DNA of 64,000 nt from assembly GCA_903844825.1 (NCBI GenBank), contig CAIMVC010000051.1, forward strand, positions 1-64,000. Reading direction: 5' to 3'. The notes below the pieces were generated by a model that saw only the letters and a program-made list of their open reading frames with translations, was not told where the DNA came from and did no database searches. This document shows positions 53,616 to 62,858 of the stretch, piece after piece. A program made the translations under genes and the position numbers. Within the stretch, counting starts at the first letter, position 1, and each line of letters opens with the position of its first letter. The stretch is from an uncultured Burkholderiales bacterium. GTDB taxonomy: Bacteria; Pseudomonadota; Gammaproteobacteria; Burkholderiales; Burkholderiaceae_C.

Positions 53616-54641
53616 TTAGCGTGGGTATTTGTTGACAAGAGCCTTGGCGTCATCAAGCATTTTTTTGCCGTTGGCACCCTTGGCACTGACCTCCTTGACC
53701 CAGTCGAGCTCGACCGATTCGGTGGCTTTGACCCAGCGCGCATACTCCTGCTGGCTCAGGCGCACGTTGCGGCCACCGCCCGTATTGCCCCTTGGTGAAT
53801 AGGCGTTGATCTTTTCGGCAAAGAATTTCCCGCCAATGGCGGACTGGTCGCTGCCTGAGTTTGCGTCGATGATCTTCTTCAGGTCAGCCGGCAGGCTGTC
53901 GTACTTCGCGGGGTTCATTGCAAACACCGTGGCGCTGGCGAAAAAACCAGTTTGTCCTTCAGGCACGTCCAGGTGGAACTTGGTGACTTCGTCGAGTTTG
54001 AGCATGGGCACGCCGCTCCAGGTCATCATCGTGCCGTCAATGACACCCTTGGACAGCGACTCGGTGATCGCCATGGAGGGCAGTTGGACTGTTGCCATGC
54101 CCAATGCCGTCAGCCCTTTGGCAGCGTAACGGCTGGGTGCCCGTACTTTCAGGTTGGCCGAGTCTTCCAGCGTCCTGACGTTCTTGTTGCTGAAGTGCAG
54201 CAGTTGTGGGTCTGTGATCGCGACCCACAGCACCTTGACGCCGCGGTATTCATCCATCGCATTGGCCTGAATGAACTCCCACAAGGCGCGGCTTCCACCC
54301 TCTGCGCCTTTGACCATGAAGGGCAACTCAAAAACTTCTGTCTTGGTAAACGAGCCTGGTTTGAATCCGGGATTGGTCCATGTTGCATCCACTGTTCCGT
54401 CGCGCACCTGGTCGAATAGTTGTGCTGCAGTGCCCCCAAGTTGCATGGATGGGTAGACCTCGCACTTCATGCGGTTGGACGACTGCGCCGCGATTTTGTC
54501 GCACCAGGGCTGAATCAGCTCGGTCTGGTAGATCGACGAGCCAGGGGTCGCATGGTGAACCCGGATCGTGACGGTTTGCGCACTGGCCGACAGCACGGAC
54601 GCCGCCAGTGCCAGCCCCATAACTATGTTGGTAAATTTCAT
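53616..54641 (-). CDS. TRAP transporter periplasmic receptor (DctP-like)
   Basis: A 341-residue secreted receptor with a Sec leader ending ASAQT near residue 22. LKVRAPSRYAAKGLTALG near 165 holds the arginine that binds substrate carboxylate in DctP proteins. It is the first gene of the TRAP set and has a degenerate RGTAN repeat upstream. The bound acid is unknown. Confidence 0.92.
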   Translation of the reverse strand: MKFTNIVMGLALAASVLSASAQTVTIRVHHATPGSSIYQTELIQPWCDKIAAQSSNRMKCEVYPSMQLGGTAAQLFDQVRDGTVDATWTNPGFKPGSFTKTEVFELPFMVKGAEGGSRALWEFIQANAMDEYRGVKVLWVAITDPQLLHFSNKNVRTLEDSANLKVRAPSRYAAKGLTALGMATVQLPSMAITESLSKGVIDGTMMTWSGVPMLKLDEVTKFHLDVPEGQTGFFASATVFAMNPAKYDSLPADLKKIIDANSGSDQSAIGGKFFAEKINAYSPRGNTGGGRNVRLSQQEYARWVKATESVELDWVKEVSAKGANGKKMLDDAKALVNKYPR

Positions 54642-54727
54642 GACTGTCTCCTAAGTGTTTATCGAAATATTTCACGAACAAAAATTGGCAGCAATGCGCG
54701 TTTGTCTGGTAATTTACTAAACCATAA

Positions 54728-54743
54728 GGTAAGTTACTTTAAA
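54728..54743. promoter_or_regulatory. Degenerate operator-like repeat GGTAA-N6-TTAAA
   Basis: A weaker member of the family: GGTAA-GTTACT-TTAAA, with three of five arm pairs matching. It lies 87 bases upstream of the TRAP receptor gene and shares AAGGTAAGKTACTTTA with the site at 22199. Confidence 0.4.
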
Positions 54744-54817
54744 CATTCGCGCCGCAATGCTAGCGTGTCGCAAGCGGTCGCGCAAGAGCGCAATCGCTAG
54801 TCTTCCGCTTGGCTTTT

Positions 54818-55969
54818 TCAGGCACTTTGAGCGATGACCCCGGCACCGGCCAGGCGCTCTATCCGATCCTTGGGTAAGCCCCAATGCAGCAGCGCGGCCG
54901 CGGTGTCGGTGCGCGGATTGACCGGTGCATGGCGGACGCTGCCAGGCGTGCGGCTGAACTTCGGGGCGGGTGCAGGTTCGGCGACGTCGCCCGTGCGCAA
55001 AAAATTGCGTCGCGCCTGCGCATGGGGGTGGGTCATACTCTCTTGCATGCTCAGGACCGGCGAGACGCAGGCATCGCCCTGGGAGAAATGGTTTGCCCAT
55101 TCGTCGCGCGTGCGGGTTATGAACACAGCCGCCAGACGCTGGTACAAGGCGTCCCATTGCGCTGGGTCGTCGCGGTCAGGCAATGATTCGGCTGACAAAC
55201 CCAGGCGTTCGATGAACTCGCGGTAAAAGCGCAGTTCCACCGCGCCTACAGCCATGTATTTGCCGTCTCTGGTCGCATAAGTGGTGTAGTAAGGCGAGCC
55301 GCCGTCGACCGCGTTGGCGCCGCGCTCCGGTGCCCAGATGCCGGCCTGGCGGTACCCGTGGTGCATGGTCATCAGGTTGATCGCGCCGTCAAACATGGCC
55401 GAGTCGATCACCTGACCCTGGCCCGAACTCTTGGCTTCAAGGAGCGCGGCCATCAGCCCCATCGCCAAGTACAGGGCGCCGCCTGCGAAGTCGCCAATCA
55501 GGTTCAAGGGAACCACCGGTGCGCCGGACTTGGGACCTATCGCGTCGAGCACCCCGGCCAGTGCAATGTAGTTGATGTCGTGCCCGGCCTGCTGACTCAG
55601 CGGTCCGTCCTGGCCCCAACCGGTCATACGGCCGTAGACCAGCCTTGGGTTGGCCTCGTGACAGACGGCGGGTCCTAGACCCAGCCGCTCCATCACCCCG
55701 GGGCGGAAACCCTCAATGAGCAGGTCTGCCGATCGCACCAGATCAAGCACTACAGCGATGCCTTCAGGACTCTTGAGATTGACGGCTACAGCGCGCTTGC
55801 CGCGATTGAGCAAGTCATAGCGGCGCTCGATTGCAAAGCCGAGGTCTGAAGGAGCCAGCCTGTCGATGCTAACCACATCCGCCCCCATGTCGGCCAGCAG
55901 CATTCCGCAAAAAGGTGCCGGCCCGATGCCGGCCATCTCTACGACTTTGATTTTTGACAGTGGTCCCAT
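54818..55969 (-). CDS. Alpha-methylacyl-CoA racemase
   Basis: A 383-residue CoA-transferase-fold enzyme. The catalytic pair is conserved: His130 in QQAGHDINYIALAG and Asp160 in LNLIGDFAGG, with the same 30-residue spacing as His126/Asp156 in mycobacterial MCR. It interconverts (R)- and (S)-2-methylacyl-CoA, needed when a 2-methyl-branched acid meets stereospecific acyl-CoA dehydrogenases. I prefer the ATG at 55969, which is better spaced from GGAG than the one at 55975. It lies upstream of the TRAP genes. Confidence 0.9.
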   Translation of the reverse strand: MGPLSKIKVVEMAGIGPAPFCGMLLADMGADVVSIDRLAPSDLGFAIERRYDLLNRGKRAVAVNLKSPEGIAVVLDLVRSADLLIEGFRPGVMERLGLGPAVCHEANPRLVYGRMTGWGQDGPLSQQAGHDINYIALAGVLDAIGPKSGAPVVPLNLIGDFAGGALYLAMGLMAALLEAKSSGQGQVIDSAMFDGAINLMTMHHGYRQAGIWAPERGANAVDGGSPYYTTYATRDGKYMAVGAVELRFYREFIERLGLSAESLPDRDDPAQWDALYQRLAAVFITRTRDEWANHFSQGDACVSPVLSMQESMTHPHAQARRNFLRTGDVAEPAPAPKFSRTPGSVRHAPVNPRTDTAAALLHWGLPKDRIERLAGAGVIAQSA

Positions 55970-56267
55970 TGTCATCGTCTCCTAAAAATTGCTTGGCTTT
56001 ATGTTGGTTTTTTTAGCTCATCAACGTCGCTTGCGATCGTGGTGTGTAAGTGTCACTAGCTTTACGTCGTTAATGGCACTAGACTGAAACATAGCGGGTT
56101 CCAAGAATGCGAAACTTTTTAAGGTTCATTGGTAATTCTCGCATGAATTGGGTCGGATGATGCCTGTGCTTGCTCTTAAAAAACAAATGAGCTAGACTCA
56201 CTTGAATGCTTCCCGGCGGCTTGCCGGTGTGTTGCTTCGCGAGCCGAGGCCAGCGGGAGAGACTATT
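55970..56267. other. Gap before radical-enzyme pair 3
   Basis: Just under 300 bases between the divergent racemase and the BcrC-like gene. It has A/T-rich stretches, an AGTG-T-CACT palindrome near 56046-56056, a repeated CACTAG and an ATGCGA/TCGCAT inverted repeat spanning 56107-56144. I see no gene. It probably holds the promoter of the third radical-enzyme operon. Confidence 0.4.
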
Positions 56268-57431
56268 TTGCTTAAAGCTCAGATCCTGGAAGTTTTTGCT
56301 GAAGCCGCGCAGGCGCCACTGGTCTATGCGCGTGCCTGGAAGGAAAAGCATTTACGCCCTGTGATCGGGTCGTTTCCCATGAACTTCCCTGGCGAACTCG
56401 CTCACGCTGCGGGAGCGCTGCCTGTGATCCTGCAGGAGTCGCAGGCGCCCATCACTTTTGGCCACGGCATGTTGTTCCCGTTTTATTGCGGCTACACGCG
56501 CAGCATCGTCGACCAGGCCATGATTGGTGAGTTCAAGTTTCTTGATGCCATCATGTTCGGTGATCATTGCGTTCAATTATTGGGTGCAGCGGATGCGGTT
56601 CGCATGCAACTGCCCGACACCAAGGTCATCTTCTTTCAGCTGATTTCATCGATGTGTGACCCCTGGACTCTGGGACGGTCGCGCGAAAGCTTCTTGACAC
56701 TCAAACAGGAGTTGGAGGAGTTCATTGATCGTCCGATTGATGAGCAGGCCTTGCAGGCCAGCGTCAAGGTCTTTAACCGCAACCGGCAATTGCTGCGCAA
56801 AATTTATGATTTGCGTACGGCTGGAAAAATTGCATTGACGGCCACCCAGATCCAGCATGTCGTGAAGTCCAGCATGATCATGGACAAGGGCGATCACACG
56901 GCGCTGCTGGAGCAACTGGTCAGTCAGCTCGAAGATCATCCAGAGGCGCCAGGTTCAGGTATTCGACTGCACCTGTCGGGGCATTTCTGTCAGGCTCCCA
57001 AGCCCGAGATACTGGACATGATCGAGGAGTGCGGTGCCATTGTGGTGGGCGATGACCTCTACCACGGCTTTCGCTATATTTCGACCGACGTGGACGAAGA
57101 CGGTGACAGCATTGACGCCTTGGCCAAATGGTATCTGGCGCGCAACACGGGCGTGCCGTGCCCGACGCGAGTGCAGAATAATGTCGATTGGGATGCCTTC
57201 TTGCTCAACGCCATGAAGGTTGAAAAAGCCGACGGCATGATTGTGCTGATGGCCAAGTTCTGCGAGCCGCATATGTACTACTACCCGGAGGTCAAGGAGG
57301 CTTTCGAGCGCAACGATGTTCCGCATCTGCTGATCGAAACCGAGCATGAAAGCATGGCACTCGAGAGTCTTAAGACCCGAGTCGAAACCTTCCTGGAAAT
57401 TGTCAAACGCAGGCAAGAAGTTGCAGTCTGA
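56268..57431 (+). CDS. Benzoyl-CoA reductase/2-hydroxyacyl-CoA dehydratase family subunit, BcrC-like (pair 3)
   Basis: A 387-residue BcrC-like subunit. No suitable ATG exists; the TTG at 56268, following GGGAGAG, gives a length and N-terminus equal to the other two copies. FPMNFPGELAHAAGALP, YCGYTRS (Cys74), DHCVQLLG (Cys101), LSGHFCQAP, VPCPTRV and AKFCEPHMYYYPE are all present, so the six shared cysteines are kept. It is closer to pair 1 than to pair 2 at DHCVQLLGxAD. It starts the operon that also encodes the activator. Confidence 0.9.
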   Translation: MLKAQILEVFAEAAQAPLVYARAWKEKHLRPVIGSFPMNFPGELAHAAGALPVILQESQAPITFGHGMLFPFYCGYTRSIVDQAMIGEFKFLDAIMFGDHCVQLLGAADAVRMQLPDTKVIFFQLISSMCDPWTLGRSRESFLTLKQELEEFIDRPIDEQALQASVKVFNRNRQLLRKIYDLRTAGKIALTATQIQHVVKSSMIMDKGDHTALLEQLVSQLEDHPEAPGSGIRLHLSGHFCQAPKPEILDMIEECGAIVVGDDLYHGFRYISTDVDEDGDSIDALAKWYLARNTGVPCPTRVQNNVDWDAFLLNAMKVEKADGMIVLMAKFCEPHMYYYPEVKEAFERNDVPHLLIETEHESMALESLKTRVETFLEIVKRRQEVAV

Positions 57432-57468
57432 CCGTAGCCCGTCCCACACCACACCGGAGCACACCTTC

Positions 57469-58806
57469 ATGAACGCCATCGTCAAGCCTGAGCCTTACGC
57501 CAACAAGTTGAAGTCCACCCGCATTGCCGGAAAACTGGTTAATGATTACTGGGAAATGGTGTGGCGCGCCAAGGCTGAAGGCAAATTGATCTGCTGGTAC
57601 GAGGGGTCGGCAATCAATCCTTTCCTGGAGGCGGCTGACATCTGCTGGGTACACGGCGAGGCTTACTCTGCGATGTTGGCGGCCAGGCACCAAGAAGGGC
57701 CTGCGCAGGCGGCAGCAGAGGCCCGAGGTTACATGAAGGAGTTGTGTTCCTATGCGCGAACCCATTTGGGCTGCGCCGTGTCTAACCAGCGCAATCGCAA
57801 CGATGCGGACACGGGTGTTAGCAATGCACCTGACGACAACGATCTTGCATCCAAATTGCCTGCGCCGGACATGATCATCAGCGCTTACGCCTACTGCAGT
57901 ACCGGGCAGCAATGGGACGAAATGACTTCACGTCTGTTCGGTAAAAAAATTCCAATCTTCAATGTCTCGATTCCCTGGGTTTGGGGCGCCAAGAAGGATG
58001 CTGGCTACCTCAAGGGTCAGGAGTGGGCTGAAACTTCAGCTTACGTTGCACGCCAGCTCAACGACATGGTTAAGTTCATCGAAGAGCGTACTGGCAAGCC
58101 CTACCCGTGGGACCGTCTTCGTGAAATGATGGGCTATGTCAAACGGGCCTCCGAGTTGCGGCTCGAGGCCATGGACATGTGCATCGCCACGCCGGCACCC
58201 GCGAGTTTCTTCGATTGGGTCGTTAGCATCGCGCCGATTAACAATTTACCGGTCGGGCCGCAGATCGTCGACTATTTCCAAACCGTTCGCGATGAAGTTG
58301 CTGCGAGGGTGGCGGCGGGAGAGGGCGCTGTGCGTAAGGAGCGGTACCGGCTGTTCTTTGACGGCATCATGAATTGGAACAAGGTCGGCTGGCTGGCCGA
58401 AAAATTCGCTAAATATGACGCCGCTGTGATTGCTGGTCGTTACACGCATATGGCATTTTGGCAGGAGCCGGGATTGATCAATCCTCAGGATCCTGTGCTG
58501 GGTATGGCGCAAAATTACCTGATCTGTCCGAACAACCATTCAGCGCCGATCTTGATTGACCTGATCATGGGTCTTTGTTCGAAATACCAGGTCGATGGCA
58601 TGGTGATTCACGCTTCACGTACGTGCCGGGCATTTACCAATCCGCAGTTTATGATCGCCGACGCGGCGACCAAGCGCCTGGGTATTCCGACGTCCATGTT
58701 CGAAGGCGATGTGACGGACGAGTCCTTTTACAAGGATGAATTGGTCAACAGCCGCGTCGAGGCCATGCTCGAGGCGATCGATGCGCGCCGGCTTGTGACG
58801 GCTTGA
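57469..58806 (+). CDS. Benzoyl-CoA reductase/2-hydroxyacyl-CoA dehydratase family subunit, BcrB-like (pair 3)
   Basis: A 445-residue BcrB-like partner. It keeps ELCSYARTHLGC, YAYCSTGQQWDE, LICPNNH and HASRTCRAF plus the tail FEGDVTDESFYKDELV. The ATG at 57469 has CGGAG eight bases upstream; longer readings overlap the previous gene. It sits 32 bases before the activator gene, so pair 3 is the one most tightly linked to electron activation. Confidence 0.9.
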   Translation: MNAIVKPEPYANKLKSTRIAGKLVNDYWEMVWRAKAEGKLICWYEGSAINPFLEAADICWVHGEAYSAMLAARHQEGPAQAAAEARGYMKELCSYARTHLGCAVSNQRNRNDADTGVSNAPDDNDLASKLPAPDMIISAYAYCSTGQQWDEMTSRLFGKKIPIFNVSIPWVWGAKKDAGYLKGQEWAETSAYVARQLNDMVKFIEERTGKPYPWDRLREMMGYVKRASELRLEAMDMCIATPAPASFFDWVVSIAPINNLPVGPQIVDYFQTVRDEVAARVAAGEGAVRKERYRLFFDGIMNWNKVGWLAEKFAKYDAAVIAGRYTHMAFWQEPGLINPQDPVLGMAQNYLICPNNHSAPILIDLIMGLCSKYQVDGMVIHASRTCRAFTNPQFMIADAATKRLGIPTSMFEGDVTDESFYKDELVNSRVEAMLEAIDARRLVTA

Positions 58807-58838
58807 GTGCGGCTGCTTTTTCCCTCAGGAGACCCAAG

Positions 58839-59795
58839 ATGAAGCACTTTGTGATGGGCATCGATTTCGGCTCCACCACGGCCAAGACCGTGATTCTCGA
58901 TTTGCAAGGCCGGGTAGTGGCGTCCAACGTCGCGCACATGGGAGCGGTCAGTGGCGAAGGAGTTACCTCCTCGATCAATGGAGCCCTCAGCCAGGCCGGC
59001 ATTTCGCAGGCGGACATTGGACGAACGGTTAGCACCGGTTATGGCCGGCGCATGCTGGACATCGCCGACAAGAACTACACGGAAATCACTTGCCACGCAC
59101 GTGGCGCGGTGGCAATGGTGCCCGATGCGCGCTTGGTGATTGATATTGGCGGACAGGACAGCAAGGTCATCGCTGTCGATGCGAATGGCCTGGTCGCCCA
59201 GTTCGCCATGAACGATCGATGTGCAGCCGGAACCGGCAAGTTCCTCGAAGTGTTGGCGCGTGCCATGCAGATCGAACTGCAGGAGATGGGGGGCATTGCG
59301 CTACAAGCTAAAGAAGAACTCAAGATTTCCAGCATGTGCGCGACCTTCGCCGAGACCGAGGTGATCTCACTCCTGGCAGAAGGAAATACCAAGCCCGATG
59401 TACTCGGTGCCGTTCATGCGGCCATCGCCAGCCGTACCATGGGGCTGGTGGGGCGGGTTGGGAAAAAAGGCCCTGTTGTCATGACCGGTGGTGTCGCTAA
59501 AAATGCCGCCGCGGTGCACCATATTCAGGCAGCGCTCGGCATGCCCATTCACCTGCCTACCGCGCCGCAGACGGCGGGTGCACTAGGTGCTGCACTGCTG
59601 GCTCTGGATGACTACCGTGCCGAGCACAAAGATGAGATTGCGTCAGCGCTCGATGGCAAACTCGACCTGCAGATGGATGAAGCCCAACATTGCGTTCCCG
59701 GCTGCAAGGGGGTGCCTGCAGAGGCCGAGGTGTCCCAGGCGACGCCTGCCGGTTCCGCCTGGGTGCCCATGAATGGGCCCACCCGGCAGCATTGA
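58839..59795 (+). CDS. ATP-dependent [4Fe-4S] activator of BCR/HAD enzymes (HgdC/BcrA/BcrD/BadG family)
   Basis: A 318-residue ASKHA-fold activator. MGIDFGSTTAKTVI at 6-19 binds ATP phosphate, and IDIGGQDSKV near 101-110 is the second phosphate site. The two cluster ligands are Cys128 in DRCAAGTG and Cys167 in SMCATFAETE, matching Cys127/Cys166 of HgdC. With one gene it must be a homodimer sharing one cluster, unlike the heterodimeric BcrA/BcrD. About 50 extra C-terminal residues include HCVPGCKG. It passes electrons to the BcrC/BcrB-like modules, and no second copy is in the window. Confidence 0.92.
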   Translation: MKHFVMGIDFGSTTAKTVILDLQGRVVASNVAHMGAVSGEGVTSSINGALSQAGISQADIGRTVSTGYGRRMLDIADKNYTEITCHARGAVAMVPDARLVIDIGGQDSKVIAVDANGLVAQFAMNDRCAAGTGKFLEVLARAMQIELQEMGGIALQAKEELKISSMCATFAETEVISLLAEGNTKPDVLGAVHAAIASRTMGLVGRVGKKGPVVMTGGVAKNAAAVHHIQAALGMPIHLPTAPQTAGALGAALLALDDYRAEHKDEIASALDGKLDLQMDEAQHCVPGCKGVPAEAEVSQATPAGSAWVPMNGPTRQH

Positions 59796-59944
59796 GCCTC
59801 AAGCTACTCGATGCAATCGGGAGTGCCTGTGCAAATACGTTCCAAGCTTTGTTTGCGACTGCGCTCGGTTGAGGGCCTGCATCGGTTTTTGCACAGCCTG
59901 ACCCGGGGCTACTTTGTATTCTTGTCTATCGAGCGGAGGAGCTG

Positions 59945-61033
59945 ATGCAGGTAGTGGCAGCTTACGCGCACTCGCAGAACACACCGATTGCCGTCGACAC
60001 CTTTGAGCTCGATGGCGTGCGCGAGCGCGAAGTGCTCATCGAAATGAAGGCGGCCGGTCTGTGCCGCTCCGACATGTCGTTCTTCGATGGCTCGCGGGAC
60101 TGGTCTGACTACCCGCTGGTCCTGGGCCATGAGGGGGCCGGCGTGGTGCTCGATTGCGGCTCAGGGGTGACCCATGTCAGGCCGGGTGACCACGTTATTC
60201 CCGTCGCGATCCCAGAGTGCGGCGAGTGCCCCGCCTGCCGCAGCCGCAAGACCAATCTGTGTGACCTCTATTTCAAGCCGACCAGCCGACGCCCGTTTCG
60301 TCTGCAGGGCAAGCCGACTCGGGCTTTTTGCGAATTGGGAACGTTTTCTCAGCGCATCATCGTGCGTGACACGCAGGTCACCAAGATATCCCCCTTGGCG
60401 CCCATGGACGTGGTGTGCTGTCTCGGCTGCGCCGGCGCCACCGGAATTGGCGCAGCCTTGTTCACGGCACGCATGGAAGCCAATAGCTCTGCGGTGGTGT
60501 TCGGCTTGGGTGGAATCGGGCTGAACGTCGTCGAGGGCGCTCGCATTGCAGGCGCCCGTATGATCATCGGCGTTGACTCCAACCCCGCCAAGGAGCCCTT
60601 TGCCCGTGCCGCCGGCGTGACCCATTTTGTGGATGCATCCAAGCCGGGTGCCGATACGCTCGGTTTGATACGTGAACTGACCGACGGCGGTGCTGACTAC
60701 GCATTTGAATGTGTAGGCCATGCGGACATCTTGCGACTGGCGGTCGAATGCACCCGCATTGGTTGGGGTACAACGGTCATGTTGGGGGTCTTGCCAGGGG
60801 CTCAGGAACTGGCGCTCAGACCGCGTTCGATCCAGGAGGGTCGCCGTCTGCTGGGCTCCTACCTGGGTAACGTCAAGACGCGCACTGAACTGCCCTTGCT
60901 CGTCGACATGTACCTCGATGGTCGGCTGCATCTGGATAACTTGATTTCTCACCGCATCAGCCTAGATCAGATCGGTGAGGGGTTTGAGCTGCTCGCATCC
61001 GGCGACGCCCGGCGTGTGGTTATTGATTTTTGA
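59945..61033 (+). CDS. Zinc-dependent alcohol dehydrogenase family protein
   Basis: A 362-residue MDR alcohol dehydrogenase. Catalytic zinc ligands are Cys40 and His62/Glu63 in GHEGAG, with a third in CLGCAGATG. Structural zinc is bound by CGECPACRSRKTNLC (Cys92, 95, 98, 106). NAD binding is at FGLGGIGLN. In class I benzoate degradation a zinc enzyme oxidises 6-hydroxycyclohex-1-ene-1-carboxyl-CoA; this one is a candidate for an analogous step but specificity is unproven. It follows the activator by 149 bases. Confidence 0.88.
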   Translation: MQVVAAYAHSQNTPIAVDTFELDGVREREVLIEMKAAGLCRSDMSFFDGSRDWSDYPLVLGHEGAGVVLDCGSGVTHVRPGDHVIPVAIPECGECPACRSRKTNLCDLYFKPTSRRPFRLQGKPTRAFCELGTFSQRIIVRDTQVTKISPLAPMDVVCCLGCAGATGIGAALFTARMEANSSAVVFGLGGIGLNVVEGARIAGARMIIGVDSNPAKEPFARAAGVTHFVDASKPGADTLGLIRELTDGGADYAFECVGHADILRLAVECTRIGWGTTVMLGVLPGAQELALRPRSIQEGRRLLGSYLGNVKTRTELPLLVDMYLDGRLHLDNLISHRISLDQIGEGFELLASGDARRVVIDF

Positions 61034-61121
61034 GTTCCTTGTTTACACAGCAGGGAAACCCTCTTGCGCTGAGTTTATAAAGCGGTCATAACGCATTCAT
61101 AAGGCTTTAAGGGAGTACTCC

Positions 61122-62858
61122 ATGGCGACCAGTGTCACACCCGGAATTTGTCGTAATTGTCTCGCGTATTGTCCGATCCTCGTGACTGTCGAGGACGGAC
61201 GTGCGGTCAAAGTCACCGGCGATCCGCAAGCGCCCGCGTTTGACGGCTACAGTTGCCCGAAGGGGCGGGCTCTTCCTGCGCAGCATAACGATCCGGCGCG
61301 CCTGAAGCACCCTCTGCAGCGCCAGGCCGACGGCAGCTTCGCCAAGATTGATTCGGGCCTGGTCATGGACCAGGTCGCGGCGAAAATCCAGGAAGTTCTG
61401 GCCCGCCATGGGCCGCGCTCAGTGGCCATGTACCGCGGCAGCGGCCAAGTCTCGCATCCCAGTTCGGCGCCCATCATGGGTGCTTGGTTGCGAGCGATCG
61501 GCTCGCGCATGAATTTCTCCGCTGCCAGTATTGACAAGCCCGCCGAGTACACGTCGGTGGCGATGCATGGCAACTGGCATGCAGGCATGCAGACATTTGA
61601 GACATCCGATACCTGGATTGTGGTGGGCGCCAATCCCGTCATCGCCAAGTCAAATGGTGGTCCGCTCAACAACCCCGGCATGCGCCTGAAGGAGGCGCAG
61701 GAGCGCGGCATGAAGATGATCGTGATCGATCCCAGGCGCACGGAAACTGCACGGCGTGCCGCGGTTCACCTGCAACTGCGGCCGGGTACCGACGCGGTGC
61801 TGCTCGCTGGCCTGATACACATCATCTTGGCCGAGGATTTGACTGACGTCGAATTTGTGAGAGAAAACGCGGTGGGCCTGGCTGAACTGCGCGCTGCCGT
61901 GGCGCCGTACACCGCTGAATTCGTCGCGCGTGTTGCCGACGTTCCCGTGGCGCAACTACTTGATGCAGCCCGCATCTTTGGCCGCGCCAGACGCGGTGGC
62001 GTGGTGTGCTCCACAGGACCTAGTTTTTCGACTCATAGCAATCTCAGCTACTACTTGGCGCTGTGTCTGAACACCTTGTGTGGCCGTTGGGCGCGTTCCG
62101 GCGACACGGCACCCCATCCCAATGTATTGCTGCCCGCCTTTGCGCCGCGCGCCCAGCCTTATGCCCCTTACCCGGTCTTGAGCGACCGAGCGATGCGGGT
62201 GTTCGGTCTGATGGAAAACGCCAGTGGTGTTCCGACCGCAGCGCTGGCCGATGAAATACTGCTGGAAGGTGAGGGCCAGATTAAGGTGCTGTTGTGTCTA
62301 GGTGGCAACCCGGTACTGGCCTGGCCCGATCAGAAAAAGACCGAGGCAGCGCTGAGCAAGCTTGAGTTACTGGTCGTGCTGGACTACCGCATGAGCGCTA
62401 CGGCCGACTACGCGCATTACGTGGTCCCGCCACCGATGTCACTCGAATTGCCGGGCACTACGCAGATGGTCGAGTCGCTCAAGTACTACGGTGTTTCGCG
62501 GGGCTATGCCATGCCCTGGGCGCAGTACACGCCGGCCATCGCGAGCGTGCCGGAGGGCTCTGACCTGATTGACGATGGCGCCTTCTTCTTTGGCCTGGCC
62601 CAGCGCATGGGTCTGCAACTCGAATGGATCAACCCGCGTGGACAAGGGCCGAATCAGGAAAGTCCTGCCCAAACCGTTGCGCTGGATATGACTCGGGTGC
62701 CTACCGTTGATGAATTGATCGACCTGGCCTGCACTGATGCTCGGGTGCCGCTGGATGTGGTGAAGTCGCATGTTCATGGGCACGTCTACGATCTGGATGT
62801 GCGTGTGTTGCCACGTGACCCGCAGTGCAGCGCCATGCTGCAACTGGCGACGCGATGA
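61122..62858 (+). CDS. Molybdopterin oxidoreductase, cytoplasmic, catalytic part
   Basis: A 578-residue CISM-family molybdenum or tungsten enzyme. The [4Fe-4S] ligands are Cys10, Cys13, Cys17 and Cys45 (CRNCLAYC and YSCPKG). GSGQVSHPSSAP and VGANPVIAKSNGG are cofactor contacts. No Tat leader precedes the cluster, so it is cytoplasmic. The usual C-terminal pterin-binding domain is missing and is encoded by the next gene. It lies in the activator operon, so it could feed or take electrons there, or hydroxylate or hydrate an intermediate (inference). A palindrome GGAGTACTCC overlaps its ribosome site. Confidence 0.87.
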   Translation: MATSVTPGICRNCLAYCPILVTVEDGRAVKVTGDPQAPAFDGYSCPKGRALPAQHNDPARLKHPLQRQADGSFAKIDSGLVMDQVAAKIQEVLARHGPRSVAMYRGSGQVSHPSSAPIMGAWLRAIGSRMNFSAASIDKPAEYTSVAMHGNWHAGMQTFETSDTWIVVGANPVIAKSNGGPLNNPGMRLKEAQERGMKMIVIDPRRTETARRAAVHLQLRPGTDAVLLAGLIHIILAEDLTDVEFVRENAVGLAELRAAVAPYTAEFVARVADVPVAQLLDAARIFGRARRGGVVCSTGPSFSTHSNLSYYLALCLNTLCGRWARSGDTAPHPNVLLPAFAPRAQPYAPYPVLSDRAMRVFGLMENASGVPTAALADEILLEGEGQIKVLLCLGGNPVLAWPDQKKTEAALSKLELLVVLDYRMSATADYAHYVVPPPMSLELPGTTQMVESLKYYGVSRGYAMPWAQYTPAIASVPEGSDLIDDGAFFFGLAQRMGLQLEWINPRGQGPNQESPAQTVALDMTRVPTVDELIDLACTDARVPLDVVKSHVHGHVYDLDVRVLPRDPQCSAMLQLATR

